A stretch of DNA of 64,000 nucleotides from Altericroceibacterium spongiae. GTDB taxonomy: Bacteria; Pseudomonadota; Alphaproteobacteria; Sphingomonadales; Sphingomonadaceae. Positions 35,174 to 45,280 of the stretch are shown one piece after another. The DNA lies in contig NZ_RAPF01000006.1 in NCBI RefSeq assembly GCF_003610805.1, positions 186,001 through 250,000 on the forward strand, in the 5' to 3' direction. A program made the translations under genes and the position numbers. Positions within the stretch are counted from its first letter, which is position 1; the number at the start of each line of letters is the position of its first letter. The notes beneath the pieces are model-generated. The model searched no databases. It saw nothing but the letters and a program-made list of their open reading frames with translations, and was not told where the DNA came from.

Positions 35174-35986
35174 TCAGGAGGCCGTGCTGTATCCGGCATT
35201 GTCGAGCCGCTTTGCCAGCTCGTCGAACAAGGCCTGGCTGGCTGCGCCGATCATACCTTTCTCTTTTGAATCAACGCGATAGGGCGATCCGTCGAGCCTT
35301 GCGGACACGCCGCCCGCTTCATTGAGGAACAGCGATCCCGCGGCATGGTCCCATGACAGCGTGCGCTGATAAAGCGCCAGATCGTGATTTCCGAAAGCGA
35401 CCAGCGGATATTGCTCCGCCGCGCAACGCGGTGCCTTCGCCTCGGTATAATGTGGGGCGATGGCCGTGTTGAAAAGGTCCCGCTGGCTTTGTGCCATATA
35501 GGCTGTCATCGCAGCCAGAACCGGCGGTTTTGTACCGGTTTCAGCGGCAGTGACACGCTCTCCATCGACAAAGGCCCCGGCGCCTTTGCGGGCATGGCAC
35601 AGCCGGTCGCGCACCGGATCGTAAATCCAGCTTCCCTGCGCCAGACCGCTATCGGCCAGCGCCACCATCAGCGCGAAAGGTCCTTCACCGCTGGCGAAAT
35701 TCTTGGTCCCGTCAATCGGATCGATGATCCAGCATAGCCGGTCCAGCCCATCGAGCACCGAAGGGTCGGCAAAGGCGGCTTCTTCACCGACGATTGCAGC
35801 TTCCGGCATGAGCGCTGAAAGCCCTTCGGAGAGCATCGCCTCGGATTCCCGATCGGCAATGGTTACCGGATCATCTTCAGCTTTTTCAATGACTTCGTCC
35901 GGTGCAAGATTGCGATAACGCGGCATAACCACGCTGCGTGCCGTTTTGCGAAGCAGCTCCAGAACCTGTTTATCGAGCGTATTCAT
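35174..35986 (-). CDS. Inositol monophosphatase family protein
   Basis: 270 residues. Metal-binding motifs of the family: VGEEAAF (Glu), WIIDPIDGTKNFA (Asp-x-Asp-Gly) and LSWDHAAGSLFLNEAGG (Asp). Members include SuhB/inositol-1-phosphatase, histidinol phosphatase (HisN) and CysQ; because it lies beside argJ, an amino acid biosynthetic role such as histidinol phosphatase is possible but unproven. The ATG at 35986 overlaps the argJ stop (ATGA on the minus strand), so the two are translationally coupled. Confidence 0.88.
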   Translation of the reverse strand: MNTLDKQVLELLRKTARSVVMPRYRNLAPDEVIEKAEDDPVTIADRESEAMLSEGLSALMPEAAIVGEEAAFADPSVLDGLDRLCWIIDPIDGTKNFASGEGPFALMVALADSGLAQGSWIYDPVRDRLCHARKGAGAFVDGERVTAAETGTKPPVLAAMTAYMAQSQRDLFNTAIAPHYTEAKAPRCAAEQYPLVAFGNHDLALYQRTLSWDHAAGSLFLNEAGGVSARLDGSPYRVDSKEKGMIGAASQALFDELAKRLDNAGYSTAS

Positions 35987-37209
35987 GAACGGTAATCCGC
36001 ATTGATCGCAATATAGCCATGAGTCAGATCGCAGGTCCACACTGTCGCCCGACCATCGCCCAGACCTATATCCACTTCGAGCAGCACATCCTGCCCGCGC
36101 AAATGCTCTGCGACCGGCGCTTCGTCATAATCGGCCAGCGGCTGCCCGTTTTTCGCCGCCCAGTGTCCGCCGAAACCGATCGAAAGCCGGTCCCGGTCCG
36201 CCGGCTCCCCGGCCTTGCCGACCGCCATCACAACACGGCCCCAATTGGCATCTTCCCCGGCAATTGCCGTTTTCACCAGCGGCGAATTGGCAATAGCGAG
36301 CCCGATCCGATGCGCACTTTCGTCCGAAATCGCGCCGGAAACCCGCACTTCGATGAATTTGCGCGCACCTTCGCCATCGCGCACGACAAGATGGGCAAGC
36401 TGCTGACAAACATCGCGCAAGGCCGCTGCAAAAGCATCCGCCCCGGGGGCGTCGTAAGACCGAAGCGGGGCATGACCCGCCTTGCCGGTAGCAAAGGTCA
36501 GCACCGTATCACTGGTCGAAGTATCGCTATCGACCGTAATGGCGTTGAAACTGTCTTTCGTTGCCTCGTTCAGCATATCCTGAAGAAGCGCCGAATCGAT
36601 CGCGGCATCGGTGAAAATATAGCCCAGCATAGTGGCCATATCGGGAGCGATCATACCGCTACCCTTGATAATCCCGCATAATTCCACGCGCTTATCGCCA
36701 ATCATGGCGGAGGCATGAGCACCCTTGGTGAATGTATCGGTTGTCCCGATGGTGAGGGCGGCATCTTCCCAGTTGCAGGGCTCAGTGGTCAGCACGGCTT
36801 CCACACCGGCTCTGACTTTATCCTTGGGCAGAGGTACGCCGATAACGCCGGTGGAGGAGACGAACACTTCTTTTCTGTCGCAAGCCAGATGGTCAGAAAC
36901 CTGATCCATGATCTGTTCCACTGCTTCCCGTCCGCGATAGCCGGTGAACGCATTGGAATTGCCGGCATTGACGATCAATGCCCGCGCTGTGCCGCGTTTC
37001 ACATTCTCGCGCCCCAGTTCAACTTCGGATGAACAGCACACATTGCGGGTGAACACACCGGCAATCGTTGTACCTTCGGTGAGTTCGGCGAAGGTCAGAT
37101 CGCAGCGATCCCAGTCTTTATAACGGGCGCGGGCGATGCGCAGCGTTACACCTGCGACTGGCGGCATTTCCGGAAAGGAGCGAGCGAGGGGCGAGCGTTC
37201 AGTATCCAT
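35983..37209 (-). CDS. argJ: Bifunctional glutamate N-acetyltransferase / N-acetylglutamate synthase
   Basis: 408 residues. ArgJ transfers acetyl from N-acetylornithine to glutamate in arginine synthesis and is cleaved by itself before the Thr in the motif [17 protein letters not shown], which is present near residue 195. Other landmarks are [10 protein letters not shown] and [11 protein letters not shown]. The ATG at 37209 begins [11 protein letters not shown]. Divergent from a small exported protein gene and secA. Confidence 0.95.
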   Translation of the reverse strand: MDTERSPLARSFPEMPPVAGVTLRIARARYKDWDRCDLTFAELTEGTTIAGVFTRNVCCSSEVELGRENVKRGTARALIVNAGNSNAFTGYRGREAVEQIMDQVSDHLACDRKEVFVSSTGVIGVPLPKDKVRAGVEAVLTTEPCNWEDAALTIGTTDTFTKGAHASAMIGDKRVELCGIIKGSGMIAPDMATMLGYIFTDAAIDSALLQDMLNEATKDSFNAITVDSDTSTSDTVLTFATGKAGHAPLRSYDAPGADAFAAALRDVCQQLAHLVVRDGEGARKFIEVRVSGAISDESAHRIGLAIANSPLVKTAIAGEDANWGRVVMAVGKAGEPADRDRLSIGFGGHWAAKNGQPLADYDEAPVAEHLRGQDVLLEVDIGLGDGRATVWTCDLTHGYIAINADYRS

Positions 37210-37296
37210 GGAGCGCTCTTTAAGCAGCCTTGCAGGTCTCGTAAACGCGCTTTCTTGCTGGACGTGAGCGCGCAGACTTCCTATCTCGTCAGCACG

Positions 37297-37569
37297 ATGC
37301 TGCGTCAGCTACTCACGCTTTTAGCTCTTTTTACCGGCCTTGCGGCTGCCGGAGAGCCTGCCCATGCGCGTATTTCCGGCGTGGAAAATGTACGCCTCGC
37401 TTACGCTAGCGAAACGCCGCAAAGCTGCATAGAGCGTTGCAGCCCACTCGCCGCACAATTGGCACGGTATCTCGAAAGACAGCCGGAAAACCGGGAAAAT
37501 GGCAGTCGGACATGGCAGATGGTTGCCTTGCCAGGCGTGATTCCAGGGGTCGATCGCGCTCACGAATAG
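37297..37569 (+). CDS. Small exported protein of unknown function upstream of secA
   Basis: 90 residues from ATG 37297. A probable signal peptide (MLRQLLTLLALFTGLAAAGEP, then AHA) is followed by about 65 polar residues with the pair CIERC and no known motif. An in-frame TTG at 37255 would add 14 residues. It sits between divergent argJ and secA and ends 85 nt before secA. It may be real because of the clean signal sequence and matching codon bias, but I recognise no family. Confidence 0.5.
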   Translation: MLRQLLTLLALFTGLAAAGEPAHARISGVENVRLAYASETPQSCIERCSPLAAQLARYLERQPENRENGSRTWQMVALPGVIPGVDRAHE

Positions 37570-37654
37570 GTTGGGTTTTCCCTCGCCGATTTCCCAATTG
37601 CCGCGTCCGCAGGGCCGTGGTCGCATATCTCATTTATAAATCAGGAAACGCCCA

Positions 37655-40405
37655 ATGTTCGGTGCGCTCGCCAAATCCCTTTTCGGTTCCGCCAATGAAC
37701 GATACGTCAAATCGCTCAATAAAGTCGTCGATCAGATCAATGCGCTGGAATCTCAGCTTGAAGCCTTCAGCGATGAAGAACTGACCGCTCAGACCGACAA
37801 ATTCCGTCAGATGCTCGAAGGTGGAAGCTCGCTTGACGATATTCTTCCCGAAGCCTTCGCAACGGTTCGTGAAGCCTCGCGGCGTGTCCTCGGCATGCGC
37901 CATTTCGATGTGCAGATGGTTGGGGGTATTGTCCTTCATCGCGGTGAAATTGCCGAAATGCGCACCGGTGAGGGTAAGACCCTGGTCGCCACGCTGGCGG
38001 TCTATCTCAATGCCATTGAAGGCAAGGGTGTGCATGTCGTCACGGTGAATGATTATCTCGCCGCTCGTGACGCTGAAACGATGGGCCGCTTATATAACTT
38101 CCTTGGCCTTACGGTCGGGGTGATTGTGCCCAATCTGTCGGAGCATGAGCGCCGTGCAGCCTATGCGGCCGATATTACCTACGGTACGAATAATGAGTTC
38201 GGCTTCGATTATCTGCGCGATAATATGAAGCATGAGCGCGGTCAGATGGTTCACCGGCCTTTCAACTTCGCGATTGTCGACGAAGTCGATTCGATTCTGA
38301 TCGACGAAGCGCGCACGCCGCTCATCATTTCAGGACCGACCGAGGATAAATCGGAACTTTACGTCGCTATCGACAAGGTCGTGAAAAATCTCGACCCGGA
38401 ATGGTATGAAAGCGATGAGAAGAGCAAGAATGTCACGCTGACCGAAGACGGCGTGGAGGAAATCGAGAAGCTGCTTTATGCAGAAGGGCTGCTCGAAACC
38501 GAAAATCTCTACGATGTCGAGAACACGCAAGTTGTGCATCATCTCGATCAGGCCATGAAGGCCTGTATCATGTTCAAGCGCGATACGGATTACATCGTGA
38601 AGGACGACAAGGTCGTTATCATCGATGAATTTACCGGCCGTATGATGGATGGCCGCCGCTGGTCGAATGGTCTGCATCAGGCGGTGGAAGCCAAGGAAGG
38701 CGTAAAAATCGAGCCGGAAAATCAGACGCTGGCATCGATCACTTTCCAGAATTACTTCCGGATGTATCCCAAGCTTTCCGGCATGACCGGGACGGCGGCA
38801 ACCGAAGCTGCCGAGTTCTGGGATATTTACAAGATGAACGTGGTCACCATCCCGACCAATGTGCCCGTCCAGCGGATCGACGAGCAGGATGAGTTCTACA
38901 AGAATACGACCGATAAGTTTCAGGCTATCGCCAAAGCCATCCGGGAAAAGCATGAGATCGGCCAGCCGGTGCTGGTCGGCACTGTCTCGATTGAAAAATC
39001 GGAATTGCTGTCGGAATTTCTGCGCAAGGAAGGCGTGAAGCACAATGTGCTCAATGCCCGTTTTCATGAAATGGAAGCGCATATCGTGGCGCAGGCCGGC
39101 CGGTTCGGCGCGGTTACGATTGCTACTAATATGGCGGGGCGCGGTACCGATATTCAGCTTGGCGGCAACATCGAATTCCGGATGGAAGACGAATTACGCG
39201 ATATGGAAGAGGGGCCGGAACGCGATGCCGCTTTGGAGCGGATCAAGCAGGAAGTGGCCGAGGAGCGTGAACGCGTGCTGCAGGCAGGCGGTTTGTTCGT
39301 GCTGGGCACTGAGCGTCATGAAAGCCGCCGGATCGATAATCAGCTTCGCGGCCGTTCCGGACGTCAGGGCGATCCGGGGCTTTCCCGCTTCTATCTCTGC
39401 CTGGAAGACGATCTGCTGCGTATTTTCGGTCCCGATACGATGTTCGCCAAGATGATGAATTCGAATCTTGCCGATGGTGAGGCAATCGGTTCCAAATGGT
39501 TGTCCAAGGCGATCGAGACTGCTCAGAAGAAAGTCGAAGCGCGCAACTACGATATGCGTAAGCAGGTCGTGGAGTATGACGATGTGATGAATGACCAGCG
39601 CAAGGTCATTTATGAGCAGCGCGCAGAAATCATGGATAGCGAGACGGTGGATGATGTCGTCGTCGATATGCGCCATGATGCCATCAATGCGATTGTCACC
39701 GCAGCCTGCCCTCCGGGCTCCTATCCTGAGAAATGGGATGTCGCCGGACTGAAAGACGGGGTCAGCGACATTCTCGGTCTTCAGCCGCCAATCGATGACT
39801 GGATGGAAGAAGATGCGCTTGATCCCGAAATGATCGAAGAGCGTCTTGTGCAGCTCGCCGATAAGGTGATGGAAGACAAAATATCCGAGACTGAACCGGA
39901 AATCTGGCATCAGGTGCAGAAAAGCGTGCTGCTGGGGCGGCTCGACCATCACTGGAAAGAACATCTCGCTACACTCGATGCGCTGCGTCAGGTGGTGTTC
40001 TTGCGGGCCTATGCTCAGAAAACACCGATCAACGAATATAAACAGGAAGCTTTCGGTTTGTTCAGTGTGATGCTCGATACGATCCGCGAAGATGTGACGC
40101 GTATCCTTATGACGCATCAGCTTCGCATGGCGCCGCCGCCACCGCCGGTCGATCTCCCTGAACTGCCGGACTTCCTGACAGGGCATATCGACCCTCTATT
40201 CGGCACCGATGATGCAGACAGCTCGTCGCGAGCAACAGGCTCGGAAGCGATTCTCGGGTCACTGGCAGGTAGTCCGCGTGCGGCTGTCGGACCGGGTGGC
40301 AGTGATGTAGAAAACCCTTATGCGGATCAGAATATCAGCCGCAACGCGCCGTGCCCCTGTGGATCAGGAAACAAATATAAGCATTGTCACGGTGCTGCGA
40401 AATAA
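37655..40405 (+). CDS. secA: Preprotein translocase ATPase SecA
   Basis: 916 residues. The motor that drives unfolded proteins through SecYEG. Walker [14 protein letters not shown], the [19 protein letters not shown] segment, [14 protein letters not shown] and the C-terminal zinc motif [14 protein letters not shown] (SecB and lipid binding) are all present. The start [12 protein letters not shown] is typical. A bidirectional terminator follows. Confidence 0.98.
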   Translation: MFGALAKSLFGSANERYVKSLNKVVDQINALESQLEAFSDEELTAQTDKFRQMLEGGSSLDDILPEAFATVREASRRVLGMRHFDVQMVGGIVLHRGEIAEMRTGEGKTLVATLAVYLNAIEGKGVHVVTVNDYLAARDAETMGRLYNFLGLTVGVIVPNLSEHERRAAYAADITYGTNNEFGFDYLRDNMKHERGQMVHRPFNFAIVDEVDSILIDEARTPLIISGPTEDKSELYVAIDKVVKNLDPEWYESDEKSKNVTLTEDGVEEIEKLLYAEGLLETENLYDVENTQVVHHLDQAMKACIMFKRDTDYIVKDDKVVIIDEFTGRMMDGRRWSNGLHQAVEAKEGVKIEPENQTLASITFQNYFRMYPKLSGMTGTAATEAAEFWDIYKMNVVTIPTNVPVQRIDEQDEFYKNTTDKFQAIAKAIREKHEIGQPVLVGTVSIEKSELLSEFLRKEGVKHNVLNARFHEMEAHIVAQAGRFGAVTIATNMAGRGTDIQLGGNIEFRMEDELRDMEEGPERDAALERIKQEVAEERERVLQAGGLFVLGTERHESRRIDNQLRGRSGRQGDPGLSRFYLCLEDDLLRIFGPDTMFAKMMNSNLADGEAIGSKWLSKAIETAQKKVEARNYDMRKQVVEYDDVMNDQRKVIYEQRAEIMDSETVDDVVVDMRHDAINAIVTAACPPGSYPEKWDVAGLKDGVSDILGLQPPIDDWMEEDALDPEMIEERLVQLADKVMEDKISETEPEIWHQVQKSVLLGRLDHHWKEHLATLDALRQVVFLRAYAQKTPINEYKQEAFGLFSVMLDTIREDVTRILMTHQLRMAPPPPPVDLPELPDFLTGHIDPLFGTDDADSSSRATGSEAILGSLAGSPRAAVGPGGSDVENPYADQNISRNAPCPCGSGNKYKHCHGAAK

Positions 40406-40410
40406 AAGAG

Positions 40411-40435
40411 AAAGGGGGCTTCAGGCCCCCTTTTT
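40411..40435. terminator. Bidirectional terminator between secA and the MFS gene
   Basis: AAAGGGGGC (40411-40419) pairs with GCCCCCTTT (40425-40433) around TTCAG, with a T-run to 40435. It overlaps the stop codon of the convergent MFS gene. Confidence 0.88.
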
Positions 40436-41915
40436 ATTCCTCTGCGGGTTGGTGCCAGCTTAGCGGTTTGGCGACATGCTCCAGCGGTTTTCGTTCCGCA
40501 GCAACACCGTAGAATAGCGTGGCCAGAGCAGCCAGACCCATGAGTCCGGCTCCGAACAGATATCCGATAAGCACCTGATCGCGCGAGCCGCTTTCGATCA
40601 GCAGGCCGAAGACCCATGGTGCAATGGCCCCGAATAATGTGCCCAAGGCATAAAAGATCGCAATGGCCAGGGCGCGCATTTCAAGCGGGAAGTTTTCCGC
40701 TGCCGTGAGATAGGCGGCCGATGCTGCGGCGGAAGCGAAAAAGAAAGTGACACTCCAGCACAGGGTCTGTGTGGTCGCTGTCAGGTGGCCCGCCTGAAAG
40801 GCGAAACCGGTGCCCGCGAGCAGAATGCCTGAAATGCCATAAGTCAGAATAATCATTGGCCGGCGCCCCCAACTGTCGAACAGTCGCCCCAGCAGCAGCG
40901 GCCCGAGGACATTTCCAGCCGCGAAAGGAAGAATATAATAGCCGACCTTACCGCTGGGAACCCCATAGAAATCGGTCAGCATCATGGCATAGGTAAAGAA
41001 GATGGCGTTGTAGAAGAACGCCTGCGCTGCCATCAGTACCAGACAGTAAAAAGTCCTCTTCGGATAGGTTCGGAACAAGGTGGAGAAAACCTCCCGCATC
41101 GGTGTGGAACGGCGCGGACGAACATGATGTTCGGCAGGCGGAACATCGGGGAGGTGATGCCCTTCCGCACGAATACGCGCTTCGATACCGTCAATCACAC
41201 TTTCGGCCTCTTCCTCATGGCCATGTGTAGCCAGCCAGCGCGGGCTTTCCGGCAGGTAACGCCGCAGCAGAAGTATCGTGAGGCCAATGATCGCGCCGCC
41301 GAAAAAGGCCAGCCGCCAGCCCCATTCCGGATCGATGATCCGCGGATCGAGCAGCAGGATAGAAGCCCCGCTGGCGAGGGCCGCCCCGACCCAGAAGCTG
41401 CCATTGATGACCAGATCGGTCCAGCCGCGCCGTCGTGCCGGGATCAGTTCCTGAATAGCCGAGTTAATGGCTGAATATTCTCCGCCAATACCTGCTCCTG
41501 TGAGGAAGCGCATCAGCGTGAAACTGGTGAGATCCCAACTGAAGGCCGTACCTGCGGTGGCAATGAGATAGAGCCCCAGCGTGAGCGAAAAGAGCTTTTT
41601 GCGCCCCCAGCGATCCGTCAGCCAGCCGAAGAATAATGCACCGGACACCGCGCCCACCAGATAGGCGGAGTTTGCGAAGCCGACATCGGCTGCAGAGAAA
41701 CGCAATACGGGGCTTTCCCGCAATGCGCCGGCTATTGAGCCAGCGATAGTGACTTCCAGCCCGTCCAGGATCCATGTGATGCCAAGGGCAATGACCACCA
41801 GCCAGTGGAAGCGGCTCCAGGGCAGGCGATCGAGCCTTGCCGGAAGAGCGGCTGCCTTTCTTTTCGCGCTCGCTGATCCGGATGATGGTATTGGCTGGCT
41901 TGTGCTATCCGGCAT
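40434..41915 (-). CDS. MFS transporter (sugar/organic-acid type)
   Basis: 493 residues with about 12 predicted membrane helices and a long central loop near residues 225-270. Family motifs are the loop GWLTDRWGRKK between helices 2 and 3, the segment GGEYSAINSAIQELIPARRRG typical of the sugar/acid transporter group, PESPRWL before the central loop, and the second-half copy GRLFDSWGRRP. The substrate cannot be told from sequence. The N-terminal 35 residues are cytoplasmic and basic. It is 68 nt downstream of the diguanylate cyclase on the same strand. Confidence 0.9.
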   Translation of the reverse strand: MPDSTSQPIPSSGSASAKRKAAALPARLDRLPWSRFHWLVVIALGITWILDGLEVTIAGSIAGALRESPVLRFSAADVGFANSAYLVGAVSGALFFGWLTDRWGRKKLFSLTLGLYLIATAGTAFSWDLTSFTLMRFLTGAGIGGEYSAINSAIQELIPARRRGWTDLVINGSFWVGAALASGASILLLDPRIIDPEWGWRLAFFGGAIIGLTILLLRRYLPESPRWLATHGHEEEAESVIDGIEARIRAEGHHLPDVPPAEHHVRPRRSTPMREVFSTLFRTYPKRTFYCLVLMAAQAFFYNAIFFTYAMMLTDFYGVPSGKVGYYILPFAAGNVLGPLLLGRLFDSWGRRPMIILTYGISGILLAGTGFAFQAGHLTATTQTLCWSVTFFFASAAASAAYLTAAENFPLEMRALAIAIFYALGTLFGAIAPWVFGLLIESGSRDQVLIGYLFGAGLMGLAALATLFYGVAAERKPLEHVAKPLSWHQPAEE

Positions 41916-41983
41916 TTCCTGTCCCTGTCTGTTGCGGCAGAAAAGGTAACCGGAAAGGACCGTCCATCAAGGGGGTAAGGCGA

Positions 41984-43813
41984 TCAGGCTCTCTGGCCGA
42001 TGTTACGCTGATCGTAAGGCAGGGCCACTTCCACGCGATCACGGCCATTATTCTTGGCATCCATCAGGGCATTGTCTGCGCTGCGCAGGATCAGATTAAA
42101 ACCGCATTGTTCAGGCGCTGTGGCCAGCCCTATGGAAATCGTCACCGATCCAAGCTCCTGACCTGAATGAATTACATGCAGCTCGCTGACTTTGCGGCGA
42201 ATTTCTTCGGCTCGTTCCAGAGCCATCGCACTGTCGAAGCCGGGCAGCAGCAGCAGGAATTCTTCACCGCCATAGCGGAACGCCATTTCCGGATCGCGCG
42301 TGGCGTGCTGCAATAATTTCCCGACTTCCTGCAACACGTGATCGCCGGCTTCATGACCGAACGTATCGTTGAAGTGTTTGAAATGGTCGATATCGGTCAT
42401 CAGGCAGGAAATCGGTTCATCCAGCCGGGCGGCTCGTGCGAGTTCTACTTCCAGCACTGCATCGAGCCGGCGACGATTGGCCAGTCCGGTGAGCGGATCC
42501 ATCATGGCCATTTCGCGCAATTTTTCACGCAGGCGGAGATTGCCGATAGCCAGAGCGATATTTTCAGCGACCATGCGCAGATAAACATCGTGGCGGGCAT
42601 TGGCGGCATTGTCTTCTTCGCCTTCAAGCGGTTCGAAATAGAGCAGACCGATCATTTCCCGCTGCGATGAGAGAGGCATACAGATCGTGTCGGGAATGTC
42701 CTCCGGATGGCTGGCGATGTCCAAATGCGGGCAGGGGACATCGATATGCGTGCCGGACGGGCGATGCGGCATGGCCCGTCGTAAGGCCCAGCAGGAAGCC
42801 GGAGCGAATTCGGGTTGTGACATGGTGGGCGAAGACCAGTTGCACACCTCAGTGACTGCATTGCGGGTCTGATCGAGAATATACAAACGGCCCGCGCGGT
42901 TAGGAGCGATTTCAGGCAGAAAACGCTGCACCACTTCGGTAAGGTCACTGAGTGAATCGCAGCCTTGCATTCTTTGCGTCATGCGCGAGATCAGATTGCG
43001 CGTCTGACTGTCAGCATTGCGTTCGGCTTCCAGTCTCTGCCGTTCGAGCCCGTTCTCGCGAAAGATGCGGATGGCCTGTGCCATATCTCCAATTTCGTCG
43101 ATCTGGTCGATTTCCGGCGGCTGAACGGCAAAATCTTGTGCCGCCAGCCGATTCACCACATCGCTAAGCTTAACCACCGGACTCAGAACCCGTCTCTTGA
43201 AGACGAAATACAGCACGCACAGGAACATCAATGCTGTGAGGACCAGAGTGATTTCCGACATGGTCTTCCAGATATCGGATATTTGTGTGGCATCTTCTAT
43301 CTGGCTGTCGATGCGCTGATCGAGGCGATCCTGAAACCGGCCGAGGAGATTCTCTACCCGATCGAGTTCGCGCTCATATTCGGCACCGAACAGCAATTGC
43401 CGGGCCTGTTGCTCATTGCCGCTATCGAAAGCCGTTATCGCTGCTGCCTGCTCGTCATGCAGCGTATCGGCCCAGTTCATAGCATCTTGTAACATCGCGA
43501 CTTCATTACGCGAGGCGCCGGCCGTGGCGACCGCTTCCGCCCGTTTTTCGACCGCTTCGAGATCTTCAAAATCGTGCTGATAGGCAATCTTGTAGTTGGC
43601 TTGTCCGGTATCGAGATACTGGCGGGCGTGCTCGGTCAGTTCGAAAATATCGTTGCCGAGGCGCGATGTTGCCTTGGTCAGCAGGTAGCGTTGTTCAACG
43701 GCTTGCTCTTCGACTTCCTGAGCATGGGATGCCAGCAGCATTGTGGTGCCGGAAAGGAGCGTCAGTGCGACAGTTGTGCCATAGGCCCAATTGGTAATCG
43801 TAGCGAGCTTCAT
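41984..43813 (-). CDS. Membrane-bound diguanylate cyclase (sensor–HAMP–GAF–GGDEF)
   Basis: 609 residues. Two membrane helices (about residues 10-28 and 188-208) enclose a helical periplasmic sensor domain. A HAMP linker follows (FKRRVLSPVVKLSDVV, EIGDMAQAI), then a GAF-like domain near residues 280-425 and a C-terminal GGDEF domain with DPLTGLANRR and the active GGEEF at about residue 512. It should make cyclic di-GMP. The usual inhibitory I-site RxxD is RDPE here, with Glu for Asp. The signal sensed is unknown. Upstream of it, after 63 nt, ends the RND efflux operon. Confidence 0.92.
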   Translation of the reverse strand: MKLATITNWAYGTTVALTLLSGTTMLLASHAQEVEEQAVEQRYLLTKATSRLGNDIFELTEHARQYLDTGQANYKIAYQHDFEDLEAVEKRAEAVATAGASRNEVAMLQDAMNWADTLHDEQAAAITAFDSGNEQQARQLLFGAEYERELDRVENLLGRFQDRLDQRIDSQIEDATQISDIWKTMSEITLVLTALMFLCVLYFVFKRRVLSPVVKLSDVVNRLAAQDFAVQPPEIDQIDEIGDMAQAIRIFRENGLERQRLEAERNADSQTRNLISRMTQRMQGCDSLSDLTEVVQRFLPEIAPNRAGRLYILDQTRNAVTEVCNWSSPTMSQPEFAPASCWALRRAMPHRPSGTHIDVPCPHLDIASHPEDIPDTICMPLSSQREMIGLLYFEPLEGEEDNAANARHDVYLRMVAENIALAIGNLRLREKLREMAMMDPLTGLANRRRLDAVLEVELARAARLDEPISCLMTDIDHFKHFNDTFGHEAGDHVLQEVGKLLQHATRDPEMAFRYGGEEFLLLLPGFDSAMALERAEEIRRKVSELHVIHSGQELGSVTISIGLATAPEQCGFNLILRSADNALMDAKNNGRDRVEVALPYDQRNIGQRA

Positions 43814-43876
43814 ACCTCGCAGGTTAAGGCCGAATAGAGTAAAATATGTTAATGTGGATGTGTACCGAGAAAATAA

Positions 43877-45280
43877 TCAGGATAATGGCGGGCTGGTTTC
43901 GCCTGGTACCTGCTCAGCCGGATATCCTGTGGCAGCATACAGCGCGACAATGGAAGATGCGAGGCTTGCCTCGCTGTCAATCAGCGATTCACGGCTGGAA
44001 ATAAGCTGGCGCTGTGCATCGAGTACATCGAACAGCGATGCCAGACCTTCCCGATAAAGGGCATTCGATTGCATGAATGCAGCATCGCTTTCCTCAATCG
44101 CAGCCCGTAATTCGGCATTGCGCTGGGAATAGGCATCGATACCGACCAGAGCATCCTCCACTTCTGACAGTGCGGTGAGAAAAGCCTGTCTGTATTCGGC
44201 AAACCGGGCATCGGCTTCCGCTTCGGCCGCAGTGATTTCGGCTCGCCGACGTCCGCCATCGAAAAGCGGCAGGTCGATCGCCGCGCCGATTGATGCGATA
44301 AAGCTGGAAAAGAGGCCGTCTACCCGCCCATCTCCTGCAGTGATTTCTCCCGGAATAGTGAGGGACGGCAAAAGGTCTGAGCGTTCAATGCCGATATTTG
44401 CAGCAGCTTCGACCAGTCCGGCCTCGGCGACGAGCAGATCGGGTCTGCGCCTCAGGAGGTCGGCCGGGGTGCCTCTGGGCGGGCCATTCTGAAATTCAGG
44501 CACGCTGTCCGTGCTTTCAATATAAGGGGGCATGCCACCCGGCGCGTCACCTACTAATATGGCGAGGGCATGACTGGCTCTGGCGCGTGACAATTCCAGT
44601 GTGCCGCGCTGCGCGCGTGTGCGGGCAAGGTCCGCAGCGGCACGACGTACATCGAGATTGGCGGACAGACCGGCCTCGAAACGCAAAGTCACAATGCGCA
44701 ATGTCTGCTGCTGCAATTCGGTCGATTCGTCGAGCAGAGCAAGACGGGCATCGGTGCGACGCAGTTCGATATACTGGCTGGCAACGGCTGCGGCTATCAG
44801 CCGGCGCTGGTCGGCCAGCAAATATTCCGCAGCGGCAAGATTAGCCGCAGAAGCTCGGATTTCCGCATTGAGCCGACCTGAAATGTCTGGCGTGAACTCG
44901 CCGAATAACCCGATCGATCCACTGTCACCCGTATCGCCGCTGTCATTGATCTCAGCCGTTATACTGCCGCTGGCATCGAGCGAGGGCATGAGATCGGACT
45001 TTTCGGCTTTCAGCAAAGCGGATGCAGCACGCAAGCGGGCCTGTGCTGCTGCAATATCGAGATTGTCAATCAGTGCTTCGCTGACAAGCTGGTTGAGCTG
45101 CGAGTCTTCAAATCCTTCCCACCACACTTCGCTGGTTCCCGGCGGGGGCCGGTATGTGGCGCTGAAATCGCCCGGCGTTTCGATGTTTTGCGGGCCGCGT
45201 GCCGGTGGCGCGGTAGCGGTGCAGGCGGAGAGAGTTGCTATGATGCCAATCGTGGAAAAGAGAGCGACGCGGCGTTTCAT
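43877..45280 (-). CDS. RND efflux outer-membrane lipoprotein (NodT/OprM-type, TolC family)
   Basis: 467 residues. The lipobox LSAC with Cys20 is followed by the TolC-family coiled-coil domain in two repeats, with typical segments VWWEGFEDSQLNQLVSEAL and NIGIERSDLLPSL. It forms the exit duct for the adaptor and pump encoded upstream. Its start codon overlaps the stop of the RND permease gene by 4 nt, so the three genes form an operon transcribed leftward. Confidence 0.93.
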   Translation of the reverse strand: MKRRVALFSTIGIIATLSACTATAPPARGPQNIETPGDFSATYRPPPGTSEVWWEGFEDSQLNQLVSEALIDNLDIAAAQARLRAASALLKAEKSDLMPSLDASGSITAEINDSGDTGDSGSIGLFGEFTPDISGRLNAEIRASAANLAAAEYLLADQRRLIAAAVASQYIELRRTDARLALLDESTELQQQTLRIVTLRFEAGLSANLDVRRAAADLARTRAQRGTLELSRARASHALAILVGDAPGGMPPYIESTDSVPEFQNGPPRGTPADLLRRRPDLLVAEAGLVEAAANIGIERSDLLPSLTIPGEITAGDGRVDGLFSSFIASIGAAIDLPLFDGGRRRAEITAAEAEADARFAEYRQAFLTALSEVEDALVGIDAYSQRNAELRAAIEESDAAFMQSNALYREGLASLFDVLDAQRQLISSRESLIDSEASLASSIVALYAATGYPAEQVPGETSPPLS

